A stretch of 64,000 nucleotides of DNA from Marvinbryantia formatexigens DSM 14469 (GTDB lineage: Bacteria > Bacillota > Clostridia > Lachnospirales > Lachnospiraceae), in NCBI RefSeq assembly GCF_025148285.1, contig NZ_CP102268.1, positions 1,364,001 to 1,428,000 on the forward strand, given 5' to 3'. Below are positions 1 to 8,325 of the stretch, in pieces. Position 1 is the stretch's first letter, and the number at the start of each line of letters is the position of its first letter. Both the position numbers and the translations under genes were made by a program. The notes beneath the pieces were generated by a model. The model did not search any database and was not told where the DNA came from. It saw nothing but the letters and a program-made list of their open reading frames with translations.

Positions 1-342
1 AGAGATCTGACAGATTCTTTTGTACTGAGTGGCACAAGTGCAAAATTCTGTATTACCTTCGACCTTGCCTGGAAAGTCATGAAAGATATCCTGACAGAAT
101 ACTATGCCATAACGGATTTTGTGGCAGAATCTCCCAGAGAGGTATTAAAAAAAGCCTTTCAGGCTAATCTGATTCATGATAATACATGGTTGGAAATGCT
201 TCAGGTGCGAAACCAGCTCACGCATGATTATGACGGAGATATTATAAAAAGCTGCTGCGAAGTAATTATAGAAAAATATATCGATGAATTTTATGGTTTC
301 CAGGCAGAAGTGGAAAATCTCCTGGAAAATAATTCTGACTGA
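1..342 (+). CDS. HEPN-type nucleotidyltransferase-binding protein, 5' truncated by window edge
   Basis: The frame is open from base 1, so the true start lies outside the window; the ATG at 79 is internal. The visible 113 residues resemble the HI0074 family (substrate-binding partner of minimal nucleotidyltransferases, HEPN fold): an ITFDLAWKVMKD helix, SPREVLKKAFQANLI, then LQVRNQLTHDY. The last contains R-x4-H-x-Y, the catalytic motif of HEPN RNases and the Tyr modified in HepT toxins. A MNT partner would be expected just upstream but cannot be seen. A similar protein is encoded at 50470-50862. Family assignment is by motif; toxin activity is inference. Confidence 0.75.
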   Translation, partial: RDLTDSFVLSGTSAKFCITFDLAWKVMKDILTEYYAITDFVAESPREVLKKAFQANLIHDNTWLEMLQVRNQLTHDYDGDIIKSCCEVIIEKYIDEFYGFQAEVENLLENNSD

Positions 343-348
343 CAACAT

Positions 349-406
349 CATCCCGCCTGCCATGTCTTCCTTCCCGGAAGGTCTGGCAGGCGGGATGAAT
401 CTTTTT
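349..406 (+). terminator. Rho-independent terminator after the HEPN gene
   Basis: A 14-bp perfect stem (349-362 with 384-397, CATCCCGCCTGCCA/TGGCAGGCGGGATG) is followed by AATCTTTTT. It lies between two convergent genes. The T run is on the plus strand, so it serves the HEPN gene best. Confidence 0.85.
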
Positions 407-415
407 ACGCCCCTT

Positions 416-2035
416 TTATTCTATTTCCCGGATACGCCTGCGCAGCTCCAGCACCATTGCCGGAGAGACGGACAGCTCATCCACTCCCATTTTGATAAAT
501 TCCTCTGTCAGCTCCAGATCGGCTCCCAGCTCTCCGCAGATGCCCGCCCATTTTCCGTGGCGGTGCGCACTTTCCACTGTCATGCGTATCATCTTCAGAA
601 CCGCCGGATGATGCGGGTCGTAAAAATCGTCAAGGCGGGCATTCTGTCGGTCGATGGCAAGCGTATACTGCGTAAGGTCATTCGTCCCGATGCTGAAAAA
701 ATCCGTCAGCTCTGCCAGCTCATCGCTAATCATCACGGCGGCGGGCGTTTCTATCATGATGCCCTGCTCCGGCACCTTATACGGAATCTGCTCCGCCTCC
801 AGCTCTTCCTGCACCTGCCGCACGATTGCGGCAATCTGCTGCATCTCCCCGACAGAAATAATCATCGGATACATAATGGAAAGATTGCCGTACACTGCCG
901 CCCGCAGAAGCGCCCGGAGCTGCGTCCGGAAAATTTCCGGCTGCTTCAGGCAGATACGGATTGCCCGGTATCCGAGCGCCGGATTCTCTTCCCTGCCAAG
1001 TCCCAGATAATCCGCCTGCTTGTCCGCGCCGATATCCAGCGTGCGGATAATCACCTTCTTCTCACCCATCATGCGCAGCACATGCATATACGTCTGGAAC
1101 TGCTCCTCCTCACCCGGAAAATCATTGCGCCCGATATAAAGAAATTCGCTGCGGAACAGACCGATTCCGCCGGCATCGTTCTCCAGCGCATAGCCGACGT
1201 CTCCCACACCGCCGATATTTGCATAAACATTCACGGTTCTGCCGCTGCGCGTGCGGTTTTCCTTTCCCTTCAGCTCCTGCAGAAGAGCCGCCCGCTCCCG
1301 CTCCTGCGCCATCCGGCGCTCCGCCTCCTGCAGGGCCGCCTGCGACGGCTCGAAAATCACCTCGCCGCGCATCCCGTCCACTACCACGGTCACGCCATTC
1401 TCTATTTTATCCAGGTCCAGAGGGACGCCCACCAGCGCCGGAATATTCATCTGCCGCGCCAGAATCGCCGTATGGGAATTTGTAGAGCCGTGCACCGTGA
1501 CGAACGCCAGAATCCGGCTCTTATCCATCTGCACCGTCTCGCTGGGCGAAAGGTCATCCGCTATGATCACGGACGGCTGCTCTGCAAAAAAACCATCCTG
1601 TCCCTGCCCGCTCAGATTCTGAATCAGACGGTTTGTAATATCGCGCATATCCGCGGCGCGCGCCTTCATGTAATCGCTGTCCATCTCCGCAAACATTTTC
1701 GCAAAATTATCTCCCGCCGCTGCCGCCGCATATTCCGCATTCACCCTCTCCGTGCGTATCATATGATACATTGCTTCCAGAAAATCCTCATCCTCCAGAA
1801 TCATCTGATGCGCCTCAAAAATCATGGCGTTCGCCTCTCCAACCTCCGTCACCGCCTTTTCATACAGCTCCTGAAGCTGCTGCTTTGTCGCTGCCGCCGC
1901 ATCTTTGAGACGCGCAATCTCCGCGTCCGCATCCTCTGTTTTTCTGCGCTGCACCTGCTGGTCCTGCTTTTTCAGCACCGCGGCGGGTCCTGCAGCAATC
2001 CCTCTGTATACTGATTTTCCGGAAAGTTTCCACAT
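416..2035 (-). CDS. ptsP: Phosphoenolpyruvate-protein phosphotransferase (PTS enzyme I)
   Basis: Enzyme I takes phosphate from PEP onto its active-site histidine and passes it to HPr, the first step of sugar uptake through the PTS; it is cytosolic and dimeric. The 539-residue length is close to the family norm. The phospho-histidine loop GSTNSHTAILAR (His about 188) is present, as are the TIM-barrel motifs LFRSEFLY, TLDIGADK, FFSIGTNDLTQY and the C-terminal ICGELGAD with the catalytic Cys. The start chosen is the ATG at 2035, preceded by GGACGGAGG; the ATG 33 bases upstream has no such site. No ptsH is adjacent. It has its own promoter at 2117-2145. Confidence 0.96.
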   Translation of the reverse strand: MWKLSGKSVYRGIAAGPAAVLKKQDQQVQRRKTEDADAEIARLKDAAAATKQQLQELYEKAVTEVGEANAMIFEAHQMILEDEDFLEAMYHMIRTERVNAEYAAAAAGDNFAKMFAEMDSDYMKARAADMRDITNRLIQNLSGQGQDGFFAEQPSVIIADDLSPSETVQMDKSRILAFVTVHGSTNSHTAILARQMNIPALVGVPLDLDKIENGVTVVVDGMRGEVIFEPSQAALQEAERRMAQERERAALLQELKGKENRTRSGRTVNVYANIGGVGDVGYALENDAGGIGLFRSEFLYIGRNDFPGEEEQFQTYMHVLRMMGEKKVIIRTLDIGADKQADYLGLGREENPALGYRAIRICLKQPEIFRTQLRALLRAAVYGNLSIMYPMIISVGEMQQIAAIVRQVQEELEAEQIPYKVPEQGIMIETPAAVMISDELAELTDFFSIGTNDLTQYTLAIDRQNARLDDFYDPHHPAVLKMIRMTVESAHRHGKWAGICGELGADLELTEEFIKMGVDELSVSPAMVLELRRRIREIE

Positions 2036-2116
2036 CACACAAAGCCTCCGTCCCTGTCTTTCAGGCATTCCTGTTTTTCCCGCCGCATTCTTTATCTTTC
2101 CGGCGGGATTTTTTTG

Positions 2117-2145
2117 ATTATATCATGCCCGGCTTTTTCTGTTAA
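2117..2145 (-). promoter_or_regulatory. Sigma-A-type promoter of ptsP
   Basis: On the minus strand TTAACA (2145-2140) and TATAAT (2122-2117) are separated by 17 bases. The leader to the ATG at 2035 is about 75 bases and contains a CCCGCC/GGCGGG hairpin (about 2080-2107). Confidence 0.7.
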
Positions 2146-2170
2146 TATACTTATGAAAATTTTTCCACCT

Positions 2171-2211
2171 CCGCAAATCCATTTAAAATTCGATTCGCGA
2201 ATGGGATTTAC
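2171..2211 (-). repeat. Partial copy of a dispersed palindromic repeat
   Basis: Read on the minus strand, the segment matches the hairpin half of the element at 18296-18373: AAATCCCAT, a TCGCGA core, TTTTAAATGGATTT, then a GC-rich tail. The ends (AAATCC/GGATTT) pair. It lies between dacA and ptsP. Confidence 0.6.
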
Positions 2212-2226
2212 TTTCTGGTGTGGCTG

Positions 2227-3423
2227 TCATTCCAGTTGATTTGCCACATTCTGCGCATCTTCTATGTGATATGGCTCCGTCTCGTGCGAGCCGGGCGCTC
2301 CCGCCGTCACCAGAATATATTCTCTGCCGCCCACGCGCAGCAGACTTGCCAGACAGAGTCCCGCTTCCTGGGTATAGCCTGTTTTTCCTCCCAGAATCCT
2401 GTCATCGCCGCTTGCCTGCGCCTGTGAAAACAGCGTGCTCCAGAAGGTAAAGCCCTCCGGATGCTCCTGTGTTGGCTGCACATAATAATATTCGCTGGTA
2501 AACGCTTCCCGGAAGGAAGCATTCTGCAGAGCATATTGCAGAAGCGCCGCGATATCCTCCGCCGAGGAATAATGCTGTGCATCCTGCAGCCCGGTACTGT
2601 TTGTAAAATGTGTATTTGTCATGCCAAGCTCCGCCGCCCTCTGATTCATAATTTGCACAAAAGACTCCTCCGAACCCGCGATGTAACGGGCGGCAGTCAG
2701 ACAGCACTCCGCCCCGGATGGAAGCAAAATTCCATACAGAAGGTCGCGCAGCGTCACCTCCTCGCCCGGCAGAAAGCCTGCCACAGAGGCGCCCTCCGCA
2801 TAGAGCTGGTCATAAATATCCGTCGGTATCCATGCCGTCCCGTCCAGATTTCCGCAATATTCAACCAGCAGCAGCGCCGTCATGATTTTCGTAAGAGACG
2901 CCGGATACATCTGGGCACTGCCGTTTTTCTCCGCCAGCATTTCACCGGTACCCGCGTCCAGCAGAACCGCACAGGGGCTGTACAGACCGCCAAGATCCAC
3001 GCTGGCAGTCCCGCTCCCGGCATCCGCCCCTTCGTCCTCTGACACGCCATACTGCTGTGCCAGGCTTCCGTCATCTGTCACCTGCGGCGCCGCACTCTCC
3101 CCGCCAATCGTATCCGCCGCACCGTACTGCTGCGTCCGCACCAGATTTTCCGCCACCTGCGTAAGCCAGGGAATTACTACCCGCACCGCCGCCAGGCAGA
3201 CAAAAGCCGCACCCAGAAACCCCGCCGCAGTAAGCAGCATCTTCTGTATACGCACACGCCGTCTTCTGCGGCGCTGCTGCTTCATTGCCTTACGACTTCC
3301 CATCCGGCGCTCTGACTCCTGCCGTTTTCCCGTCTGCTGTCTTACCATATTCTGTCTTTTCCGGTTCCCGTCCGTCTGACGTCCCGCCGGACGCCTGTCA
3401 TTTCTATATTCATAATTCACCAT
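2227..3423 (-). CDS. D-alanyl-D-alanine carboxypeptidase (S11 family), membrane anchored
   Basis: It trims the terminal D-Ala from peptidoglycan stem peptides outside the membrane. The three penicillin-binding motifs are visible: SLTK (Ser about 176), an SGA-type second motif in PSGAECC (families usually have SxN), and KTG in LGGKTGYTQEAG. The first 60 residues are strongly basic and cytosolic, followed by one membrane helix (about 62-82) and a 60-residue Gly/Ser/Asp-rich linker in which QQYG occurs twice. The signal therefore acts as an anchor, not a cleaved leader. Start ATG follows GAGGGGGAG. Upstream lies a repeat-filled gap. Confidence 0.9.
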   Translation of the reverse strand: MVNYEYRNDRRPAGRQTDGNRKRQNMVRQQTGKRQESERRMGSRKAMKQQRRRRRRVRIQKMLLTAAGFLGAAFVCLAAVRVVIPWLTQVAENLVRTQQYGAADTIGGESAAPQVTDDGSLAQQYGVSEDEGADAGSGTASVDLGGLYSPCAVLLDAGTGEMLAEKNGSAQMYPASLTKIMTALLLVEYCGNLDGTAWIPTDIYDQLYAEGASVAGFLPGEEVTLRDLLYGILLPSGAECCLTAARYIAGSEESFVQIMNQRAAELGMTNTHFTNSTGLQDAQHYSSAEDIAALLQYALQNASFREAFTSEYYYVQPTQEHPEGFTFWSTLFSQAQASGDDRILGGKTGYTQEAGLCLASLLRVGGREYILVTAGAPGSHETEPYHIEDAQNVANQLE

Positions 3424-3528
3424 AATCTCCCCCTCAATCCGTCAAACGGCTCCATCGATTTTTCCGTGCCTCGCACCACCAAAATCCAAAAACATCAAAG
3501 CACCTTCCAGCACATCTGCGTTTTTCCT

Positions 3529-3703
3529 GCGCCGACCGGCGTGCAAAGGAATCCGGTTGTCATGCGCTGACCGGTGTGCAAGGGAATCCGGCTGTCATGC
3601 GCTGACCGGCGTGCAAAAGAATCCGGCTGTCATGCGCTGACCGGCGTGCAATGGAATCCGGCTGTCATGCGCCGACCGGCGTCCAAGGGAATCCGGCTGT
3701 CAT
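3529..3703 (+). repeat. 35-bp tandem repeat, five copies
   Basis: Five units begin at 3529, 3564, 3599, 3634 and 3669, each GCGCYGACCGG, a variable centre, then GAATCCGGCTGTCAT, with few mismatches and no spacers. The last unit runs into the large palindrome at 3689-3877. It lies in the roughly 680-bp gap between dacA and the VanRS-like pair. Confidence 0.95.
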
Positions 3704-3877
3704 ATGTCCGGCGCAGACGATAGGCAGCTCCCGCAGATTTTGCGAGCATAGCGACAGCTTTTGAAGCTTGTCTGAGCCTGCAAAGCAGGCGAGTTTGCGC
3801 AAAAAGCTGTCAGATAGGCGGCGCAGCAAAATCAAGAGGAGCAACGTGTCTGCGCCGGACATATGACAGCCGGATTC
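3689..3877. repeat. Large palindromic element (perfect 30-bp arms, nested stems)
   Basis: 3689-3718 and 3848-3877 are perfect inverted repeats of 30 bp. Inside, shorter arms nest in order: GCTCC with GGAGC, GATTTTGC with GCAAAATC, GACAGCTTTT with AAAAGCTGTC, and a central GCCTGC-AAA-GCAGGC. The whole 189 bp could fold as one long cruciform or RNA hairpin. No convincing protein is encoded. Confidence 0.85.
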
Positions 3878-3983
3878 CACGCACCGCCTTCCTGCGCACA
3901 TAAAGCAGCCGGATTCCATACACCGCCTTCCTGTGCACATAAAGCAGCCGGATTCCGCGCACCGCCCTGCCTGTACACCTACA
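3867..3983 (+). repeat. 39-bp tandem repeat, three copies, beyond the palindrome
   Basis: Units begin at 3867, 3906 and 3945 with CAGCCGGATTCC. That core is the reverse complement of the core of the 35-bp array on the other side, so the two arrays face each other across the palindrome. Between 3984 and 4105 I see no gene. Confidence 0.85.
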
Positions 3984-4105
3984 GGAGCTGTCACCGGCAA
4001 CTCCTTTCGGATGCCTGGCAGCGAAAAAGCTCCTTCCGATATTTATCTTACCAGACAGAAGCTTTTCATCCTTTAATATGCGGTTGTTTATTTCCTGAGA
4101 AAAAA

Positions 4106-5233
4106 TTAAGAAGCCGCCGGCAGCGTAACCGTAAAGGTGGTCAGCTCCTCCGCGCTTGCCGCCGTGACCGTACCGCCGTGCAGCTCGACAATTTCTCTGG
4201 CGATAGCGAGCCCCAGTCCGGCTCCGCCGGTATTCGTAGCGCGGGCGCCATCGAGCCGGAAAAATTTTTCAAAAATAGTCTCCAGCTTCTGCTTCGGAAT
4301 CGTTCTGCCATGATTCGTAAAGCGGATTATCACCCTGCCATCCTGCTCCTGCGCGCTGATTTCAACCGGCGTATCCCGGTAGCTGTATGCCACCGCATTT
4401 TTCAGAATATTATTAAACACACGCGCCAGCTTCATGGAATCGCCGTAAACCGTCAGTCCCTCCCCCGCTTCCACCTGCGCCGTATTTCCATGCGCCTGCA
4501 GAATAGGATAAAACTCATCCGCCATCTGGATAAGCATATAAGAAATATCTATGCTCTCCTTCTCCAGCACAATCTGCTGCAGATTATAGCGCGTAATTTC
4601 AAAAAATTCATTGATAAGCTGCTCCAGCCGGAGCGCCTTTTCCAGAGAAATATGCACATACTTTGCCTTCTGCGCCGGCGGCATATCCGGCGCTTCCTCC
4701 AGCAGGCTCAGATAGCCGATAACAGAAGTAAGCGGCGTTTTTAAATCGTGCGCCAGATAAACAATCAGATCATTTTTCCGGCTCACCTCTTCCTTCAGCG
4801 TCTGTTCCCGCCGCTGTATATCATTTCTGATACTGCTCATCTGCATGGCGATTTCCTCATATCCGGGCGGAAAGACCTCCTCCGCCTCCAGATTCTTCGC
4901 CATATAGCGGCGTATCATAGCGCCCGTTTCCGTGACGGACTCCCTCACCTTTTTTCTGGCATAATAGCGCGCCGTCAGGTATGCCACCGCGATACATATC
5001 ATCACGCCCAGAATCATCATTCTGAGAAGCAGCCACTTGACATCCCCCCAGATTGGCTCATAAACATAGGCGCCGTTATCCAGCATATACATGTTTGTAT
5101 AATTTGCCGTAAACCAGTCTATAAACATGCCGTTCCAGAAATAATCGACAGTGCTGTAAATCCATAGACAGCCGGCAATCCCCGCCGCCATTATCAATAT
5201 GAATTTTAATGTCCGTATGCATTTAGCCTTCAA
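4106..5233 (-). CDS. VanS-like membrane sensor histidine kinase
   Basis: The protein (375 residues) has two membrane helices (about 10-30 and 68-90) around a short extracellular loop, a HAMP-like linker, the H box AHDLKTPLTSVIGYLSLL, an N box (VFNNILKNAVAYS) and a G box (GGAGLGLAIAREIVELHGG). This layout and H box fit the VanS group, which senses cell-wall stress and phosphorylates a VanR partner. The start is a TTG inside the last codons of the regulator gene, an 11-base overlap suggesting translational coupling. No vanHAX-type resistance genes are nearby, so glycopeptide resistance cannot be inferred. Confidence 0.9.
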   Translation of the reverse strand: MKAKCIRTLKFILIMAAGIAGCLWIYSTVDYFWNGMFIDWFTANYTNMYMLDNGAYVYEPIWGDVKWLLLRMMILGVMICIAVAYLTARYYARKKVRESVTETGAMIRRYMAKNLEAEEVFPPGYEEIAMQMSSIRNDIQRREQTLKEEVSRKNDLIVYLAHDLKTPLTSVIGYLSLLEEAPDMPPAQKAKYVHISLEKALRLEQLINEFFEITRYNLQQIVLEKESIDISYMLIQMADEFYPILQAHGNTAQVEAGEGLTVYGDSMKLARVFNNILKNAVAYSYRDTPVEISAQEQDGRVIIRFTNHGRTIPKQKLETIFEKFFRLDGARATNTGGAGLGLAIAREIVELHGGTVTAASAEELTTFTVTLPAAS

Positions 5234-5918
5234 TTTTGTAGCCGCACCCCCAGACTGTTTTTATGTATTTCGGATTTTCAAAGGAATCGCCCATCTTTTC
5301 CCGCAAATGACGGATGTGAACGGTAATCGTATTGTTATTCTTCGTAAAATATTCTTCCTTCCATATCTGGCGGAACAGCTCCTCCGAGCTGACCACCCGT
5401 CCGCGGTTCTGGCAGAGAATGCGCAGAATGGAAAATTCGGTCGGCGTCAGCACCAGCGGCTTTTCGTTCAGCGTACATTCATGCGTCGTCACATTAAGCA
5501 CAAGCCCGCCATATTCAAACACATCCGCCTGCGGCTGCGCCCCCACATTGTAGCGCTTATAACGACGGAGCTGCGCTTTCACACGCGCGACCAGCTCCAG
5601 CGGCAGAAAAGGCTTCGTGATGTAGTCGTCAGCTCCCAGCGTCAGACCGGTGATTTTGTCAACCTCCTCGCCCTTCGCCGTCAGCATAATAACCGGGTAA
5701 TTATATTTTTCGCGGATTTTGCGGCAAATCTGAAATCCGTCGGTTTCCGGAAGCATCACATCCAGAATCGCCAGGTCCAGCTTTTCCTTCTCAATGCACC
5801 GGAGCGCATCCGCCGCACTATAGTATTTGTACACCTGGAAATTTTCATTCTTCAGGTACAATTCTACCAGATCCGCAATTTCCCGCTCGTCATCCACAAT
5901 TAAAATGTTTTCACTCAT
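5223..5918 (-). CDS. VanR-like OmpR-family response regulator
   Basis: A receiver domain (VDDE acidic pair, phosphorylated Asp in LAILDVMLP, Lys in ITKPF) is joined to a winged-helix DNA-binding domain (about 130-228) ending VWGCGYKIEG. Length is 231 residues from the ATG at 5918, which has GGGGGAC seven bases upstream; an ATG 42 bases earlier is less likely. It overlaps the kinase gene and forms a two-gene operon with it. The closest named group by motif is VanR; the target genes are unknown. Confidence 0.92.
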   Translation of the reverse strand: MSENILIVDDEREIADLVELYLKNENFQVYKYYSAADALRCIEKEKLDLAILDVMLPETDGFQICRKIREKYNYPVIMLTAKGEEVDKITGLTLGADDYITKPFLPLELVARVKAQLRRYKRYNVGAQPQADVFEYGGLVLNVTTHECTLNEKPLVLTPTEFSILRILCQNRGRVVSSEELFRQIWKEEYFTKNNNTITVHIRHLREKMGDSFENPKYIKTVWGCGYKIEG

Positions 5919-5989
5919 AGCTGTCCCCCTGTTCCGGATGTTTTTGTCTCCTGGCATCATTATAATTTATCTGTCTCTAATTTATTTCT

Positions 5990-6090
5990 AAACGCGAATG
6001 GGATTTGCTCACGCCTGAATCACGTTCTTACGCCTCAGACCCACAGCCCCGGCTTTGCGTCGCAGCAAGTGTCTGAGGCCAGCGTGAACC
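5990..6090. other. Intergenic region with repeat fragment and hairpin
   Basis: 5990-6011 carries CGCGAATGGGATTT, a fragment of the dispersed repeat seen at 2171 and 18296. About 6036-6084 forms a stem CCTCAGAC/GTCTGAGG. No convincing gene lies between 5919 and 6248. Confidence 0.45.
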
Positions 6091-6187
6091 CTCCACTTCA
6101 TCAGTATAGCATCGTCCGGAAAATGTTGCTATCATTTTTGTATAGTTTGTATGGCAAAGCAGCGGCGTCAGAACGGTATAAACAGTA

Positions 6188-6221
6188 ACAGGCGCAGAAC
6201 CCGTCCGGATTCTGCGCCTGT
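6188..6221 (-). terminator. Hairpin terminator downstream of hsp20
   Basis: A 12-bp stem ACAGGCGCAGAA/TTCTGCGCCTGT (6188-6199 with 6210-6221) lies just past the hsp20 stop. On the minus strand it is followed by TTACTGTTTAT, a weak T tract. Confidence 0.6.
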
Positions 6222-6248
6222 CGGCATGGACTGTAGCTTTGCGCCTCA

Positions 6249-6683
6249 TCAGCCCTCAATCGTAATGTACTTCTTCTGCTCAACTGTCTGTTTTGCGTCT
6301 TTCTTCGGAACGAACAGCTTCAGCGTGCCGTCCTCGAATCTGGCTTTGATTTCCTCCTGCTTTACTTCCTCGCCTACATAGAAGCTTCTGCTGCAGGTAC
6401 CGTAGTGACGCTCTCTGCGGATGTATCTGCCGTTGTTGTCCTTTTCGTCATTGCCGCCGTTGGTGGTTGCCTGGATAGTCAGGTAGCCGTCCTTCAGCTC
6501 CGCCTTTACATCCTCTTTCTTTACGCCTGGGATGTTCATCGTAACTTCATATCCCTGGTCTGTTTCCTTCACATCTGTCTGCATCATGGTAGATTTTACT
6601 GCATCACTCGTTCTTACTACATCAAACGGATATCCAAAAAAGTCATCAAACATATCTCTTCCAAAAATACTCGGCATCATCAT
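6249..6683 (-). CDS. Small heat-shock protein, Hsp20/alpha-crystallin family
   Basis: ATP-independent holdase chaperone that binds unfolding proteins in the cytosol. The 144 residues contain the alpha-crystallin domain (about 37-135) with NIPGVKKEDVKAELKDGYL and RSFYVGEEVKQEEIKARFEDGTLKL, then a short tail. The initiator is one of three successive ATG codons after GGAGAG. It is a single gene; the upstream promoter overlaps a perfect CIRCE operator, so HrcA repression with heat induction is expected. Confidence 0.95.
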   Translation of the reverse strand: MMMPSIFGRDMFDDFFGYPFDVVRTSDAVKSTMMQTDVKETDQGYEVTMNIPGVKKEDVKAELKDGYLTIQATTNGGNDEKDNNGRYIRRERHYGTCSRSFYVGEEVKQEEIKARFEDGTLKLFVPKKDAKQTVEQKKYITIEG

Positions 6684-6794
6684 AAGTCATCTCTCCTTTT
6701 CCTACTCAAAATGTATTATATCCAATTTTTTATTTTTCAGAGCCTCCGGAAAGGATTTCCTTTTTGTAATACCCTTTCCATCTGTTCTAGATGT

Positions 6795-6823
6795 AATATA
6801 ACACACTTTTTAGCACTCGTCAA
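6795..6823 (-). promoter_or_regulatory. Sigma-A promoter of hsp20
   Basis: Minus strand TTGACG (6823-6818), 17-base spacer, TATATT (6800-6795). The -35 hexamer lies inside the spacer of the CIRCE element, so HrcA binding would block polymerase directly. The transcript would have a leader of about 105 bases. Confidence 0.85.
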
Positions 6824-6836
6824 GAGGGAGTGCTAA
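6810..6836. promoter_or_regulatory. CIRCE operator (HrcA binding site)
   Basis: TTAGCACTC, nine bases, GAGTGCTAA: an exact match to the CIRCE consensus, overlapping the hsp20 promoter. hrcA itself is not in the window. Confidence 0.97.
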
Positions 6837-6971
6837 CAATTTTGTGAAAAATTTGTGAACTTTTGGGAAATATGAAAAAAAGACAGTGTACCTTTATCTC
6901 AGTACACTGCCTTCTTTCCTTTGCTTCCATTTTCCGGTATCTGAACTGTCTTCCCGCGCAGTGCGCAGACA

Positions 6972-8216
6972 TCAGCAGGCATGTCCGGCTGTTTCCTTTA
7001 CGGCGCAGGCAATGGAGGTATCCACTCTGCGGTACGGAATCAGCATGGACTGCAATGCATGGTAGATGTCGGATTTTCCCGGCCACACGGTTCCGAGAAG
7101 CTGATTGTTCTGATCTAACTGATGGAACCAGGAGCCGTTTACATGGTCCAGCACGGTCTCATCGAGATACTGCATAAATTCTGCGTAATTATCCGCATAC
7201 TGCTGTTTTCCGGTGACGCGGTATAAAACAGCGGAGGTGTTGATGGCTTCCGCCAGCGTCCAGTGCATTCTGTCGTGTACGCAGGGCTTTCCGCTCCAGT
7301 CGGTCGTGTAAACGATTCCCGGCGCCCCGTCCACGTTCCATGCATCCGCAATAGCGCGGTTGAAGAGCTTTTCAGCCGCTTCCACATACGGCTGCGCCTT
7401 TTCTGTATTTTTTCCATAAGTGGACAGCGCCCAGTGCGTGATGAGGCGCGCCCACTCAATGCCGTGTCCCGGCGTTGCGCCATACGGCTTGAAGGGGTCG
7501 TCCGGCTTTTCCTTATTCTTCTCCAGATCCGGCTGCCAGTCCTTTGTGAAGTGCTCCGGGATTCTCCACTCATTATCCTTTGCCCACGCAATCACATGGT
7601 CGACAATGCGTCCCGCGCGCACCCGGTATTCCTCTCTGCCTGTCGCATCGGCAACCGCCAGGAACGCCTCTACGGTATGCATATTTGCGTTTACGCCGCG
7701 GTAATCGTCCAGTACGGTAAATGCGGTATTCCAAGTATCGCAGGAAAGTCCTTCCTCCTCATTCCAGAAGCGCTTATCATACAGCTCCAGCGCTTCCGCA
7801 AGCAGCTCCTCCGCGCCCGGTCTTTTCGCCAGCATGGCGGAAGTCGCCGCCAGAATCACGAATGCATGTGCATAGCACTGCTTGTCCGGCAGAATATCGC
7901 CCTCCGGCGTGCGCCCCGGATACCAGCCGCCGTTTTCCACGTCCTTCAGCTCTCCGTTTAAGCCCTTCAGCGCCGCGTCCACCAGCTCTTCGCTGCCCTC
8001 GTGCCCCAGCAGGCAGCCGATGCTGTAGACATGCGCCATACGGCAGGTAATCCAGGTCTCGCGGTTGCGGTCCTTCCACGGCGTACCATCGTCCCCCAGA
8101 TACCAGGAGCTTCCCTGCGGCGAGGGAAACTTGTGTCCAAACCGGAGCAGCTCGTCAGCGCGCTCCTGCAAAAATGCCCTGTTTTCCTCTGTGTCAATCT
8201 GATACTTTCTGTTCAT
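6972..8216 (-). CDS. AGE-family sugar epimerase/isomerase
   Basis: A 414-residue protein of the N-acylglucosamine 2-epimerase superfamily (alpha6/alpha6 barrel), which includes mannose isomerase, YihS-type aldose-ketose isomerases and cellobiose 2-epimerase. Supporting motifs are WKDRNRETWITCRMAHVYSIG near the N terminus, CYAHAFVILAAT, NANMHTVEAFLA, TPGHGIEWARLI and DRMHWTLAEAI, which carry the family's conserved His and Arg residues. Overall it looks most like the YihS/mannose isomerase branch, but the sugar cannot be fixed by eye. The start at 8216 was chosen because GGAAGGG precedes it at good distance; two upstream Met codons lack one. The ROK regulator just upstream on the same strand probably controls it. 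Confidence 0.88.
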   Translation of the reverse strand: MNRKYQIDTEENRAFLQERADELLRFGHKFPSPQGSSWYLGDDGTPWKDRNRETWITCRMAHVYSIGCLLGHEGSEELVDAALKGLNGELKDVENGGWYPGRTPEGDILPDKQCYAHAFVILAATSAMLAKRPGAEELLAEALELYDKRFWNEEEGLSCDTWNTAFTVLDDYRGVNANMHTVEAFLAVADATGREEYRVRAGRIVDHVIAWAKDNEWRIPEHFTKDWQPDLEKNKEKPDDPFKPYGATPGHGIEWARLITHWALSTYGKNTEKAQPYVEAAEKLFNRAIADAWNVDGAPGIVYTTDWSGKPCVHDRMHWTLAEAINTSAVLYRVTGKQQYADNYAEFMQYLDETVLDHVNGSWFHQLDQNNQLLGTVWPGKSDIYHALQSMLIPYRRVDTSIACAVKETAGHAC

Positions 8217-8303
8217 TTCTCCCATCCCTTCCGACTGCGTCCGGAAGCAGCCGCCCGGCTCCGGCACGTCCGGACAGCGTCTCTTTTCCACAGTCTGTTG
8301 ATA

Positions 8304-8324
8304 ATAGTATATTTAATTTACTAT
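8304..8324. promoter_or_regulatory. Candidate operator for the ROK regulator
   Basis: A 21-bp near-perfect palindrome, ATAGTA at one end and TACTAT at the other with an A/T centre, sits immediately downstream of the -10 box of the epimerase promoter, where a repressor would block initiation. ROK repressors such as XylR and NagC bind AT-rich palindromes of this size. Confidence 0.6.
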
Positions 8325-8325
8325 C

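Noticed and set aside
284-2014. 576-codon plus-strand open frame opposite ptsP
   Set aside because: It mirrors the GC-rich ptsP gene on the other strand, has no family motifs and a composition of Arg/His/Leu typical of antisense frames.
3529-3983. Possible CRISPR array
   Set aside because: The units are contiguous with no unique spacers, and no cas genes are present. It is a plain tandem repeat.
3665-4000. 111-codon minus-strand frame with repeated ESGCFMC units
   Set aside because: The repeated residues are just the translated DNA repeats; there is no ribosome site and no family match.
4106-5918. Vancomycin resistance cluster
   Set aside because: The VanRS-like pair, VanW and a D,D-carboxypeptidase are present but scattered, and no D-Ala-D-Lac ligase, VanH or VanX gene is seen in the window.
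6028-6249. 73-codon minus-strand frame after hsp20
   Set aside because: It runs through the terminator hairpin of hsp20 and has no recognisable sequence or good ribosome site.
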